The notes beneath the pieces are model-generated. The model searched no databases. It saw only the letters and a program-made list of their open reading frames with translations, and had not been told where the DNA came from. Shown here one piece after another: positions 8,824 to 16,585 of a DNA stretch of 64,000 nt. The stretch is from Blautia_A aquisgranensis (lineage in GTDB: Bacteria > Bacillota > Clostridia > Lachnospirales > Lachnospiraceae): contig NZ_JBBMEJ010000004.1 of the NCBI RefSeq assembly GCF_040096615.1, forward strand, positions 1 to 64,000, given 5' to 3'. Positions within the stretch are counted from its first letter, which is position 1. Every line of letters begins with the position of its first letter. A program made the position numbers and the translations under genes.

Positions 8824-9621
8824 CTACCTCGCTTTCACCTTTCGTTTATTTCTCGCTTTCTTCTGCGTTTTCTTTGGTCCACGGTTCTTTTCCCGGCTCC
8901 GCTTCTGGGATTCCTCTGCTTTCTCCCGTTTGATGTTCTCCAGCTCCCGGCGGACACTGGGACGCTCCTGTTCCCTTGGCTTTGCTCCATCAGTCCCGTT
9001 TTCCTGCCCGGTAGAAATATTTCTGCTGTGCAAGGAAAAGCCGGACAGATTCTCTTCCCCCTCTTCCTGCACCGGGATAAAATTTTCCGGTTCGGAAGAC
9101 TCCATGTCACCGACCTGGAATGCTTCATCCAGATCACTGATCTCGAACTGCACTTCACCCTCCGGCATCTGTACGGTTTCCTGTACCGCTCCGGTTTCCG
9201 GTGCGTCCATTCCTTCGGTTACCTCATGGACAGCTTCCCCGACTTCGCTTCTTACGAAATCAAGGTTCATCTTATCCATGACCCGGTTGACCTTGGCTGC
9301 ATCATCTGCAAAGACCATGACCTCACTCATTTCCGGGTTCTTTTTATCCCGGATAATGACATAGAGCAGACCTCGTTTCCTGCCCTCACTGCAGAATTCA
9401 CGCAGGCGTTCGGACGGTACGGTAAAGAACTTCAATGGCTTGTTCTCCTTTAACATCCGCACCATCCTGGTTTTGCCCCTCGTTTTCTTCTGGTCTTTTA
9501 ATACAGCGGCAACAAATACCGCCAGATGCTTTGCCAGCGTACCGGAAAGCCTGAGCCCGTGGTCCACGCCGTCCAGGGAATACCGGACAATCTGATCCGC
9601 CGCATCGCCTCCATAATTCAT
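8824..9621 (-). CDS. PcfB family protein (DUF3801)
   Basis: A 265-residue protein of the PcfB family, an accessory factor that helps the relaxase-DNA complex engage the VirD4 coupling protein in Gram-positive conjugation. The conserved part is residues about 1-130, with FVAAVLKDQKKTRGKTRM and LKFFTVPSERLREFCSEG. The rest is Glu-rich and then strongly basic, ending in repeated Lys/Arg, as is usual for the family. ATG 9621 was chosen over an in-frame GTG at 9630 because AGGTG lies six or seven bases upstream of it. It abuts the relaxase gene stop at 9627. Confidence 0.9.
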   Translation of the reverse strand: MNYGGDAADQIVRYSLDGVDHGLRLSGTLAKHLAVFVAAVLKDQKKTRGKTRMVRMLKENKPLKFFTVPSERLREFCSEGRKRGLLYVIIRDKKNPEMSEVMVFADDAAKVNRVMDKMNLDFVRSEVGEAVHEVTEGMDAPETGAVQETVQMPEGEVQFEISDLDEAFQVGDMESSEPENFIPVQEEGEENLSGFSLHSRNISTGQENGTDGAKPREQERPSVRRELENIKREKAEESQKRSREKNRGPKKTQKKARNKRKVKAR

Positions 9622-9626
9622 ACTGT

Positions 9627-10925
9627 TCACCTGCTTTCTGTTTCCTTTTGTCTGGTTTTCTCCGTCTTATTTTCTTCCTGTTCTGCCTGTCTCTGGATCT
9701 GCTCTGCCAGACGCATCTTTTCTTCCATCTCTTTGGACTGCTGTTCGATCCGGATACAAATGCGGATATCCTTTCGAAGCGGCTTCAGTTCTTCGTTGAT
9801 CTGACCAATCCGGACACTATCCGGTTCGCTCCGGTAGAGCCTCTTCCGTTCTTTTGTGAGTGCCTGCACCTGTTCTTCCAATGGGATTCGGTATGCCAGC
9901 AGCTCCTCACGGGTGGTGATCTGATGCTTCTGGAGGAATTCCATTTGCTCGATCCTGGCATCCAGTTTCCGGATGTCTGCCCGAAGCACCGGGGAGATCC
10001 TTTGGGGCTTCTGCTTTAGAACACCCATCTGATACAGATAGGAATAGTACAGGGCCTGTATCCCCTTTAACTTCTTTTTCGGGGTTCTGGAAGTTCCGTC
10101 TTTCCCAACAGGTGTCGTGCTCTTTGGCTGTAAGATCCACTGCCGGATGCTCTCTTCCGAGTAATGCTTCCCAAGGCTCCGCAGACGGATATACCGCTCC
10201 ATCCCTGGTGCTTTTAATGCAATGTACTTCTGGTTCAGCTTCCACTGGTATCCCCTCTGCTTCATCTGCTCCAGAAACTGTTTCCATGTGAAGCTTTCTG
10301 CCACCGCATCCCGGATATCCAGACGGATGGAAGTTCTCCAGGTCGGCTTTCCGTCCTGTTCTGCCATCCACTGGGCATAGGATTTCCCTTTGCCGTTTTT
10401 CGGTTCGATGACAGATAAGCCGTATTTCAGGCATAAGGCATCCGATGCTTTCCTCACATCCTCGTAGTAGCTCCTGCTGTTGCTGTGGTACTTTTTCCCA
10501 TCTTCCATGCTAACGGAATTAAACACGATGTGGTTGTGGTAATGCTCCGTATTCAGATGGGTGGTGATGACTGCTTCGTATTTTCCCTGAAGGAGCCTTT
10601 CTGCCATTTCCATGCCGATCTGGTGAGCAAGCTCCGGGGTGACTTCCCCTTTGACAAAGCTCTGCACCAGATGGTACCCCTGTACTCCGTCCATCTTGTG
10701 GTATCGTTTCTTCGTAGCTACCATATCTTGATAGGCAGTCTCACAGACGCAGCCGATGGCATCCTCAAAAACGGAACGCTCCGTCTTGTCCCGATTCATG
10801 GCGTAATCGATGGCTTCTTCCAGAGAGCCGGCACTCTGCCCTTTCTTGGTGGTCTTATCCTTGTTTCGGATGTAAGTGATGGAATTGTCCAGACGGCTGA
10901 CCGGGATGATACTGGTGTATGCCAT
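9627..10925 (-). CDS. MobP-type relaxase
   Basis: DNA relaxase that nicks the origin of transfer and stays bound to the 5' end of the transferred strand. The metal-binding histidine motif is seen as H123, H128, H130 and H132 in THLNTEHYHNHIVFNSV. A candidate nucleophile tyrosine lies in the N-terminal 70 residues (for example Y41 or Y65), but this was not fixed. The C-terminal half is coiled-coil-rich and basic. The length of 432 residues is typical. It begins four bases beyond the end of the MobC gene and its end abuts PcfB, so the three form a relaxosome operon. Confidence 0.95.
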   Translation of the reverse strand: MAYTSIIPVSRLDNSITYIRNKDKTTKKGQSAGSLEEAIDYAMNRDKTERSVFEDAIGCVCETAYQDMVATKKRYHKMDGVQGYHLVQSFVKGEVTPELAHQIGMEMAERLLQGKYEAVITTHLNTEHYHNHIVFNSVSMEDGKKYHSNSRSYYEDVRKASDALCLKYGLSVIEPKNGKGKSYAQWMAEQDGKPTWRTSIRLDIRDAVAESFTWKQFLEQMKQRGYQWKLNQKYIALKAPGMERYIRLRSLGKHYSEESIRQWILQPKSTTPVGKDGTSRTPKKKLKGIQALYYSYLYQMGVLKQKPQRISPVLRADIRKLDARIEQMEFLQKHQITTREELLAYRIPLEEQVQALTKERKRLYRSEPDSVRIGQINEELKPLRKDIRICIRIEQQSKEMEEKMRLAEQIQRQAEQEENKTEKTRQKETESR

Positions 10926-10928
10926 CGG

Positions 10929-11237
10929 CTACCATTCCTCTTTGACCAGCCTCCATGTCTCTTTCGTCATGCGGAGCATTTCCCGGATACTCTCTTCCCC
11001 GGCCATCCCACAGCCGTTGGCTACATGGGCAAGCTGGTTGGTGTTGTTGCACAGACCGGATATTTTCCGCAAAAGCTCCGTATGATGCTCACAGGGTCTT
11101 GCCCGGACTTCGCCGCCCATGACAATGGAACGGATGTATTCCTCACGGGACAGGCCGCTTTTTTCTACCTGCTCTTCCAGAAAACGCAGCTCCTTTGTAT
11201 TGAGGCGGACTGGTATCACATGGTTTCTTTTTCTCAT
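10929..11237 (-). CDS. MobC-like relaxosome accessory protein
   Basis: A 102-residue protein of the bacterial mobilisation MobC family. It has an N-terminal ribbon-helix-helix segment (residues about 5-40, VIPVRLNTKELRFLEEQV) and the family signature with GLCNNTNQLAHVAN near residues 66-79. It is expected to bind the origin of transfer and help the relaxase open the DNA. AGGTGAAGAG lies just before ATG 11237. The relaxase gene follows directly, which fits the usual mobC-mobA order. Confidence 0.9.
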   Translation of the reverse strand: MRKRNHVIPVRLNTKELRFLEEQVEKSGLSREEYIRSIVMGGEVRARPCEHHTELLRKISGLCNNTNQLAHVANGCGMAGEESIREMLRMTKETWRLVKEEW

Positions 11238-11275
11238 CTCTTCACCTGCTTTCCAACGGGTTATTGATCGTTTCC

Positions 11276-11356
11276 TTACATTTCACGGTTTTTCCAGATC
11301 AGGAATCCTGTCAGCACGCCAATGGCTACGGCTGCAGCAATGATCTTTTTCTTCAT
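11276..11356 (-). CDS. 26-residue membrane peptide
   Basis: A very short gene: MKKKIIAAAVAIGVLTGFLI followed by WKNREM. It has a basic N-terminus, a single hydrophobic helix and a short charged tail, so it would sit in the membrane. A strong GGGGGTGAGG ribosome binding site lies before ATG 11356, which supports real translation. It lies between the DUF3789-like gene and mobC. The function is unknown, and the short length leaves some doubt. Confidence 0.6.
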   Translation of the reverse strand: MKKKIIAAAVAIGVLTGFLIWKNREM

Positions 11357-11363
11357 ATAGGCC

Positions 11364-11741
11364 TCACCCCCTTTCCGGTACCCGGCACAGCTCCATCGGG
11401 GCAAGCATGATTCCCCTCTTTTCCATCTCTTTTGCAAATTCCAGAAGGTTCCATTTCTTCCCATCGATCATGGCAGAATCGGCATCCAGATAATGGCAGG
11501 TGGATACATTCCGCTCTCCATTTGGGGCATTCTGCACAAGGCTTTCCCCGTCTGCCAGACGGAATAGTTCCTCTCCCTGGCTGTTTACAAAACAGATGCA
11601 CACGCCGTGGTCGATGATCTCCTTCCGTTTCATCCGGCACCGCTCCAGTGCCTCATCCTCACGCTTCCCAGCTATGAAAAGACACATTGCAAAAACTCCC
11701 ATTACTCCTCCGGTCATTGTGCCAAGTATAAATCCCAACAT
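11364..11741 (-). CDS. DUF3789-like membrane-anchored protein with soluble C-terminal extension
   Basis: A 125-residue protein. The N-terminus (MLGFILGTMTGGVMGVFAM) is a single glycine-rich membrane helix of the DUF3789 type, which is usually a protein of about 50 residues. Here it is followed by about 95 soluble residues with a CICFVNSQGEELFRL stretch of unknown fold. ATG 11741 was chosen because AAAGGAG lies eight bases upstream. It sits between the DUF7768-like gene and the 26-residue membrane peptide, ahead of the relaxosome genes. The function is unknown. Confidence 0.7.
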   Translation of the reverse strand: MLGFILGTMTGGVMGVFAMCLFIAGKREDEALERCRMKRKEIIDHGVCICFVNSQGEELFRLADGESLVQNAPNGERNVSTCHYLDADSAMIDGKKWNLLEFAKEMEKRGIMLAPMELCRVPERG

Positions 11742-11883
11742 TTTTTCGTTCTCCTTTCGTCTGTTTACGGCTCGGTATGGGGGATTGGGGTTCTCCCCAA
11801 AATGCGTTTGGATATCCAAACGCTATGCTTGCAAAACCAGTCGCATTTTGCTTCGTCCCCTCTGAACCTATCGTTTTTCGGAA

Positions 11884-12216
11884 TTATTCGTTTTCTTTGA
11901 TTTTGCTTAACCCATCCAGCGTGGTACAGATGATATGGAGTCTGTCAGCCATGCTGATCTCCGTGTTCATCGTCCCGGTGGTCTCTTTTCCGCAGACGAC
12001 CACCATCCTGCACCGTCTTAAGATCTGATGGGACATTCTCCGCATAGCCTGCATATCCTCCGCATCCCCATCATCAAGGAATGGGGAAAAGCTGTACTGC
12101 GGACAGATCGGCACATATCCCAGTTCGTAGATCTTCCGGCAGTACCGCTGTACTTTGGTCTTTCCCTCTTCTGCAGAGCAGCAGACATAAGCAAGTGCCT
12201 GTTCCAATACGACCAT
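11884..12216 (-). CDS. DUF7768/DUF4406-like nucleoside deoxyribosyltransferase-fold protein
   Basis: A 110-residue protein with the pattern LAYVCC, then RYCRKIYELGYVPICPQ, then FLDDGDAEDM, and finally a C-terminal segment with EISMADRLHI. This is the signature of a family related to nucleoside 2-deoxyribosyltransferases that is common in ICEs and phages. The substrate is unknown. Translation may start at ATG 12216, directly after AAAGGAG, or at the TTG nine bases later, where spacing is better. It follows the beta-class methyltransferase, with two short inverted repeats in the gap. Confidence 0.7.
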   Translation of the reverse strand: MVVLEQALAYVCCSAEEGKTKVQRYCRKIYELGYVPICPQYSFSPFLDDGDAEDMQAMRRMSHQILRRCRMVVVCGKETTGTMNTEISMADRLHIICTTLDGLSKIKENE

Positions 12217-12294
12217 CTCCTTTCCTGACCAGACAAGTTTCCTCTGCCCGGCGTTTTTCCAAAAAGAAACACCCACAAAGCATTCCGACTCTGT

Positions 12295-12355
12295 GGATGT
12301 CTTGTGGACATCTGGATTCTTTTCTTCCTTTTTTCAGATGTCTGGCAGACATCCG
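12295..12355. repeat. Two related inverted repeats upstream of the relaxosome genes
   Basis: Two imperfect palindromes of one pattern, GATGTC-TTGTG-GACATC (near 12295-12311) and GATGTCTG-G-CAGACATC (near 12338-12354), lie about 42 bases apart, each followed by CTGG or CCGG. They sit between the methyltransferase stop (12357) and the next gene. They lack a U-run on the correct side for a strong minus-strand terminator. A protein-binding site or part of an origin of transfer is possible. Confidence 0.4.
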
Positions 12356-12356
12356 G

Positions 12357-13175
12357 TTACTGTGGTTCTTTATTCTCTGCTTCTGCCCCGGCTTCCAGTG
12401 CGATACGGACACGGTCGCTTCCCAGCTTATAATATGCATCCGTCACTTCGATGCCGACTGCCTGATAGCCCGACTCCGTCGCCGCAAGGATGGTCGTGCC
12501 AGCTCCGGCAAACGGGTCTAAGATCAGGCCGCCCGGCTCGCAGATCTGGATGACATCCTTCATCAGCTGGAGCGGCTTTTCTGTCACATGGATGCGGTTC
12601 TGGGGATTCCCATAACGGAACACACCCGGAAGACAGGACACCGGGCGGTTGATTGGCATCGGACCGTTGCTTCCCCACACGATGTATTCTGCCTGCTGGC
12701 GAAACCTGCCTTTTTGCGGACGGGAATTTCCTTTGTCCCAGACTGCAGTTCCTCTCCAGATCCAGCCTGCCCACTGAAGGGCATCGGTGATAGACGGGTA
12801 CTGTCTCCAGTCAATAAAAAGGCAGATCGGAGCCCCTCTCTTGCAGGCTTTCCGCACATCGTACAGCCATTCTGCCATCCAGTGGGTCCAGGAACGCTGA
12901 TCCTTGTTATCCCCATCAAAGTCCGGAAGGGCATTCTCTGCTTTCATGCTGCTGTACTTCTGGTTGGTGGTGCGGTTGCGTTCATTCTGCTTGGTTCCCC
13001 CGGACGCATAGGGCGGATCGGTCACGACTGCATCAAAAATCCCCGGCTGGAATCCTTTTACCAGCTTTAAGGTATCCCCATGCAAGATACGCCAGTTCTC
13101 CCCTCCGGCAGACTCATCCGGCAGACAGTCCGGTTTTAAAAGATCTTCAAGTTTCAGGGTATTTCCCATAGGCAT
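12357..13175 (-). CDS. Beta-class site-specific DNA methyltransferase (N6-adenine or N4-cytosine)
   Basis: A SAM-dependent DNA methyltransferase. The catalytic DPPY motif is at residues 54-57 and the SAM-binding FAGAGTT motif follows at 223-229, so the motif order is that of the beta class. Between them lies a recognition region with QAEYIVWGSNG. The DPPY motif favours adenine methylation, but N4-cytosine cannot be excluded. No restriction enzyme gene is adjacent, so it is probably an orphan that shields the element from host restriction or marks its DNA. Starts at 13178, 13175 and 13169 are all possible; ATGCCT at 13175 follows the pattern seen in neighbouring genes. Confidence 0.92.
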   Translation of the reverse strand: MPMGNTLKLEDLLKPDCLPDESAGGENWRILHGDTLKLVKGFQPGIFDAVVTDPPYASGGTKQNERNRTTNQKYSSMKAENALPDFDGDNKDQRSWTHWMAEWLYDVRKACKRGAPICLFIDWRQYPSITDALQWAGWIWRGTAVWDKGNSRPQKGRFRQQAEYIVWGSNGPMPINRPVSCLPGVFRYGNPQNRIHVTEKPLQLMKDVIQICEPGGLILDPFAGAGTTILAATESGYQAVGIEVTDAYYKLGSDRVRIALEAGAEAENKEPQ

Positions 13176-13235
13176 CATCCTTCCTATTGCTTATTTCCCA
13201 GATTTCTCTGGAAGTGCTTCTATCTATGGAACTGC

Positions 13236-14015
13236 TCATCGGCAGGTATCCTCTTTTTTTGGTACTTCTTTTCTCGGTGTTCTGCGCTGTTCACGGTGAT
13301 CCGACAGTTCGGTTTCCACATATTCGCTGATGATTCCCAGTGCTTCATAATAATTGCCACTCTTGTGGACACGGTCTGCCATCTCGTTGGCCTGTTCGGA
13401 CATCCCGGCACATCTGAGCAATCTTGAGGCATCCCCAAGGATTGAGAAAATATTTCCGTCATGCCCTAAGAGCTTCAGCTTCGGACGGGACGGATTTGGT
13501 TTCGGCTGCTGTTCCTGCATCTCGTTTTCTGGTGCTTTCACCTGTATCTGGAAATCCGAGCCGGCACCGACATAGAAATGTAAGTATAATTCACCGCCGT
13601 CTACCTTGATCTCCCGTTGTTCCAGACTTTCTCCCCAGCCATCACTGTACTGGCCTCTCAGATACTGCCCCACCACACGGTATTCCTCTGGTGTCAGATT
13701 CTCCCGGAGTGTCAGGTTTGCACAGCCATATAAAACACCATCCTGTTCTTTTACCGCCATTGTAATGCGTTCCACTTTTTCCTTAATGTCCTTATTTCGG
13801 TTAAAATAATCAATCAGGTTGCATGGCTGGTTGTCAGGCATACCGAACCGGTTGATCTCGTCAACCTTTTCTGCTATAGATGGCTGATACTGCACCAGGT
13901 CAGGTCCTTCCAATGGTTCCGCATCATCCAAATCCACAATATCTGAATAGTCCGGGATAAACTCTGCCATCAGAGGGGACAGCATTTCCACTTCTATTTT
14001 TTCTTTGATAGGCAT
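13236..14015 (-). CDS. ICE protein of unknown function with conserved C-terminal helical domain
   Basis: A 259-residue cytoplasmic protein that I cannot assign to a named family. Residues about 95-150 hold a segment with REIKVDGGELYLHFYVG, seen in other conjugative element proteins. The C-terminal part (LKLLGHDGNIFSILGDASRL onward) is a helical domain recurring in ICE proteins of Clostridia. Start is ATG 14015 (MPIKEK), with GTG 14018 just before it. It overlaps the end of the TOPRIM gene by about one to four bases, so the two are probably translated together. Confidence 0.7.
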   Translation of the reverse strand: MPIKEKIEVEMLSPLMAEFIPDYSDIVDLDDAEPLEGPDLVQYQPSIAEKVDEINRFGMPDNQPCNLIDYFNRNKDIKEKVERITMAVKEQDGVLYGCANLTLRENLTPEEYRVVGQYLRGQYSDGWGESLEQREIKVDGGELYLHFYVGAGSDFQIQVKAPENEMQEQQPKPNPSRPKLKLLGHDGNIFSILGDASRLLRCAGMSEQANEMADRVHKSGNYYEALGIISEYVETELSDHREQRRTPRKEVPKKEDTCR

Positions 14016-14980
14016 CACCTCACTTCCTTTCTCTGCCGTTTCTCCGGTGTTCGGGCAGTCATCTTTGCCATATCTGCCCAGTCTGCCCCTTCGATCTCCG
14101 GCAGGTTCTCGATGATCCGATAGCTTCCCTCGTAGGCTTTTCGGATATGTTCACACGCCCACCGTCCGGCAAAGTCATTGTCGGTACATACTTCAATCTC
14201 GGTAATCTCCGGGTGCTGGGACAGAAAATGTTCCAGTGCCTGCGGCTTTTTCATACTCCGCTGGCTCTGCCCTTCTTTTGGTGCACTGATCCCGCCAAGC
14301 TCCAGACGGTACTTATCCCGGCTTCCCTGTTCCAGTGTCATGTGAGCCAGCACATCCACACAGGCTTCATAAACGGCAACCCGTCTGCATCCTGTTTGTG
14401 CCGGAACACAAAAAGCGTATGCCTTTTCGCTTCCAGCCTGTTCCATCTTAAAAGCCTTTCCGCTGGCATCGTAAATCCCACGCAGGAAAGCATATCGTGC
14501 CACCTGGTTTTCATCCCGGCCTACGAACACGGCATTGTGGTAGGGCAGACTCTCATATAAGATTCCCAAATGAACACACTGCTGTAAGACCTCGCCGCTG
14601 ATCCCGCGCTCCTTCAGATATCGGAACACCCTGCGGCAGTCCGGGCTGGCCGGCGGCAGGACAAACTGTTTCTTTGGCTTTACTTCCACAGGCGGAGGGA
14701 TGTAGGTGGGATACTCATCTTTCAGCATCTGCACCGCTTCCAGAAATGAACATCCATCTACATGGATCAGGAAATTTAAGGCACTGGTGCCCCCGATATC
14801 TCTGGACTTCCAATGCCATTGACTGGTCTGCTCGTTGATCTTAAAACTGTCATGGTCCGCCAGCTCCCATTCATTCCTGGCCGAAGATTTTTTCAGGCGG
14901 TTTGGCTGATACTTCTTCAGGTATTCAATGGCGGTGATCTCCCTTGCCCGTTTGATCTCTTCTTCCGGAATCCACGGCAT
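14015..14980 (-). CDS. DUF3991/TOPRIM primase-like protein
   Basis: A 321-residue protein. The N-terminal half resembles the CHC2-type and DUF3991 region of plasmid primases (IGGTSALNFLIHVDGCSFLE, residues about 63-82). The C-terminal half has a TOPRIM-like core with VAVYEACVDVLA and EVCTDNDFAGRWA. Acidic residues in the latter (D-x-D-x-x-G) fit metal binding. It probably primes or processes the transferred DNA strand, but the zinc-binding cysteines of classic primases are not evident. It starts in a TAATG overlap with the metK stop, so the two are coupled. Confidence 0.82.
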   Translation of the reverse strand: MPWIPEEEIKRAREITAIEYLKKYQPNRLKKSSARNEWELADHDSFKINEQTSQWHWKSRDIGGTSALNFLIHVDGCSFLEAVQMLKDEYPTYIPPPVEVKPKKQFVLPPASPDCRRVFRYLKERGISGEVLQQCVHLGILYESLPYHNAVFVGRDENQVARYAFLRGIYDASGKAFKMEQAGSEKAYAFCVPAQTGCRRVAVYEACVDVLAHMTLEQGSRDKYRLELGGISAPKEGQSQRSMKKPQALEHFLSQHPEITEIEVCTDNDFAGRWACEHIRKAYEGSYRIIENLPEIEGADWADMAKMTARTPEKRQRKEVR

Positions 14981-16140
14981 TACAGTACGGTATCCCGGAG
15001 CTGCTCTGCCTTATCCGTTTTCTCCCACGGGAATTCCTTTCTTCCAAAATGCCCGAACACCGCACTCTGTCGGTAGATTGGCCGCTTCAGGTGCAGGGTG
15101 TCACAGATCTGGCTTGGGGTAAGCCCGAACACCAGAGGGATCGCTGCAGCGAGGCAATCATCCGCACAGATCTTTCCCGTTCCAAAGGTATCCACCTGCA
15201 CCATGACTGGCTGGGCAACCCCGATGGCATAGGCAAGGGACACCTGGCATCGGCTGGCAAGTCCGGCAGCTACCATATTTTTGGCGATGTAACGGGCCAT
15301 GTATGCCCCGGATCGGTCAACTTTGGAACAGTCCTTCCCGGAAAATGCACCGCCGCCATGCGGTACCAGGCCACCGTAGGTATCCACCATCAGCTTCCTT
15401 CCGGTCAGTCCGGTGTCTGCATCCAGACCTCCGCACACAAATCTGCCCGATGGATTAATCAGGATCTTGGTATCCTCATCCGGCGGCAGCATGCGGAGTG
15501 CCGGGCGCAGCACTTTCTCCCGGATCTCATGCTCCAGCTTCCGAAGGGATTTTTCCTTTTCATGCTGACAGGACACAACGACCGTATCCAGACGAACAGG
15601 TCTGTCATCTTCGTATTCCACGGTCACCTGTGCTTTTCCGTCCGGCAGGATTCCCATGATATATCCGCTTCTACGGCTTGCAGACAGTTCTCTTACGATG
15701 CGGTTCGCCAGAACCACTGGCATCGGCATAAGCTGCGGCGTATCATCGCAGGCGTATCCCACCATGATTCCCTGATCCCCGGCTCCATTGGCAAGTCCGC
15801 TCTGAACAGAAACAGTCCCTGTCCTGCGTTCTCTGGAACGTTCCACTGCCCCGGCGATATCCGGACTCTGTTTGTGGATGAGGGCATCCATATGGATTCC
15901 ATCTGCTTCATAGCCTGCACTCTCCAACACCTTTCTGACGATTTCAAACACCTGTGGCTCATATCGGCTGGTGATCTCTCCTGCCACAATGATGTTCCCT
16001 TTAGTAGCCAGCACTTCGCAGGCCACCTTGGAATTTTCGTCCTCTTTCAGACACGCATCCAGAATACTGTCTGCAATTAAGTCGCAGAGCTTATCCGGAT
16101 GTCCTTCCGTTACGGATTCTGCTGTATAAAATCGTTTCAT
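14980..16140 (-). CDS. metK: S-adenosylmethionine synthetase carried by the ICE
   Basis: Makes S-adenosylmethionine from methionine and ATP in the cytosol. The 386-residue length is normal. The ATP-binding signature GAGDQG is at residues 119-124, the phosphate loop GGGAFSGKD and VDRSGAYMARYIAKN follow, and the N-terminal VTEGHPDKLCD segment is intact, so it looks active. ATG 16140 was chosen because GGAAAGGA precedes it. A housekeeping enzyme inside an ICE is unusual. It lies between sortase and TOPRIM genes, and two DNA methyltransferases of the same element would use its product. It is probably a second copy beside the chromosomal gene, which is not in this window. Confidence 0.95.
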   Translation of the reverse strand: MKRFYTAESVTEGHPDKLCDLIADSILDACLKEDENSKVACEVLATKGNIIVAGEITSRYEPQVFEIVRKVLESAGYEADGIHMDALIHKQSPDIAGAVERSRERRTGTVSVQSGLANGAGDQGIMVGYACDDTPQLMPMPVVLANRIVRELSASRRSGYIMGILPDGKAQVTVEYEDDRPVRLDTVVVSCQHEKEKSLRKLEHEIREKVLRPALRMLPPDEDTKILINPSGRFVCGGLDADTGLTGRKLMVDTYGGLVPHGGGAFSGKDCSKVDRSGAYMARYIAKNMVAAGLASRCQVSLAYAIGVAQPVMVQVDTFGTGKICADDCLAAAIPLVFGLTPSQICDTLHLKRPIYRQSAVFGHFGRKEFPWEKTDKAEQLRDTVL

Positions 16141-16585
16141 AATTATTACCATCCTTTCCAACGAGTCAAAACTCGCTGCTCGTTATAAACTAAATAGATC
16201 CAGCAGAAAGCACTCCTTTTTGGAACACTTCCTGCCGGATCTGGATTATGAGCTGTCTCACATTCTGCACTTTTCTAGTACGTTCAGACACTTTTTTCCA
16301 CCTGAATACTACCAACACACACCCTTACATAATCCCCCTGTTTTGAACACTTCCCAGTCTGTGCGGTCATCATTTGTCTCATTTTCTACACTTTTTGGGG
16401 GCTTTCAGACACTTTTCGTTAGAGCATTCGCTGATATTCCGTAGAGTATTTACCAAAGTTTCCACTTTTGAACACATTTTCCATCTGAATACACCTGGCA
16501 TACACCCTTTATATACTCCCCTGTTTTGAACACATCCCTGCCCATGCGGTCATTATTTGTCTCATTTTCTGCACTTTTCGGGTAC
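16141..16585. repeat. Gene-free stretch: decayed tandem copies of the sortase 3' end, plus metK leader
   Basis: No convincing gene lies here. The motif GAACAC(T/A)T, or AGACACTT, recurs about every 60 bases at 16223, 16286, 16345, 16407, 16470, 16528 and 16590, then continues inside the sortase gene at 16665 and 16727. Longer blocks repeat at about 183 bases: the stretch before 16345 and the one before 16528 share ACACCCTT, CCCCTGTTTTGAACAC and GCGGTCAT-ATTTGTCTCATTTTCT. Both resemble the coding sequence around 16700-16735. One frame of the second copy reads RDVFKTGEYIKG, like REVFETGDDYLK in the sortase. Next to metK lies a short hairpin, CGAGT-CAAA-ACTCG, at about 16161-16174. Confidence 0.65.

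Noticed and set aside
15049..16080. Plus-strand open frame of 343 codons
   Set aside because: It lies antisense to metK, whose motifs are intact; the frame is open because of metK codon use.
16141..16260. SAM riboswitch in front of metK
   Set aside because: Only a short CGAGT-CAAA-ACTCG hairpin was seen; the conserved core of SAM-I or S(MK) elements was not recognised.
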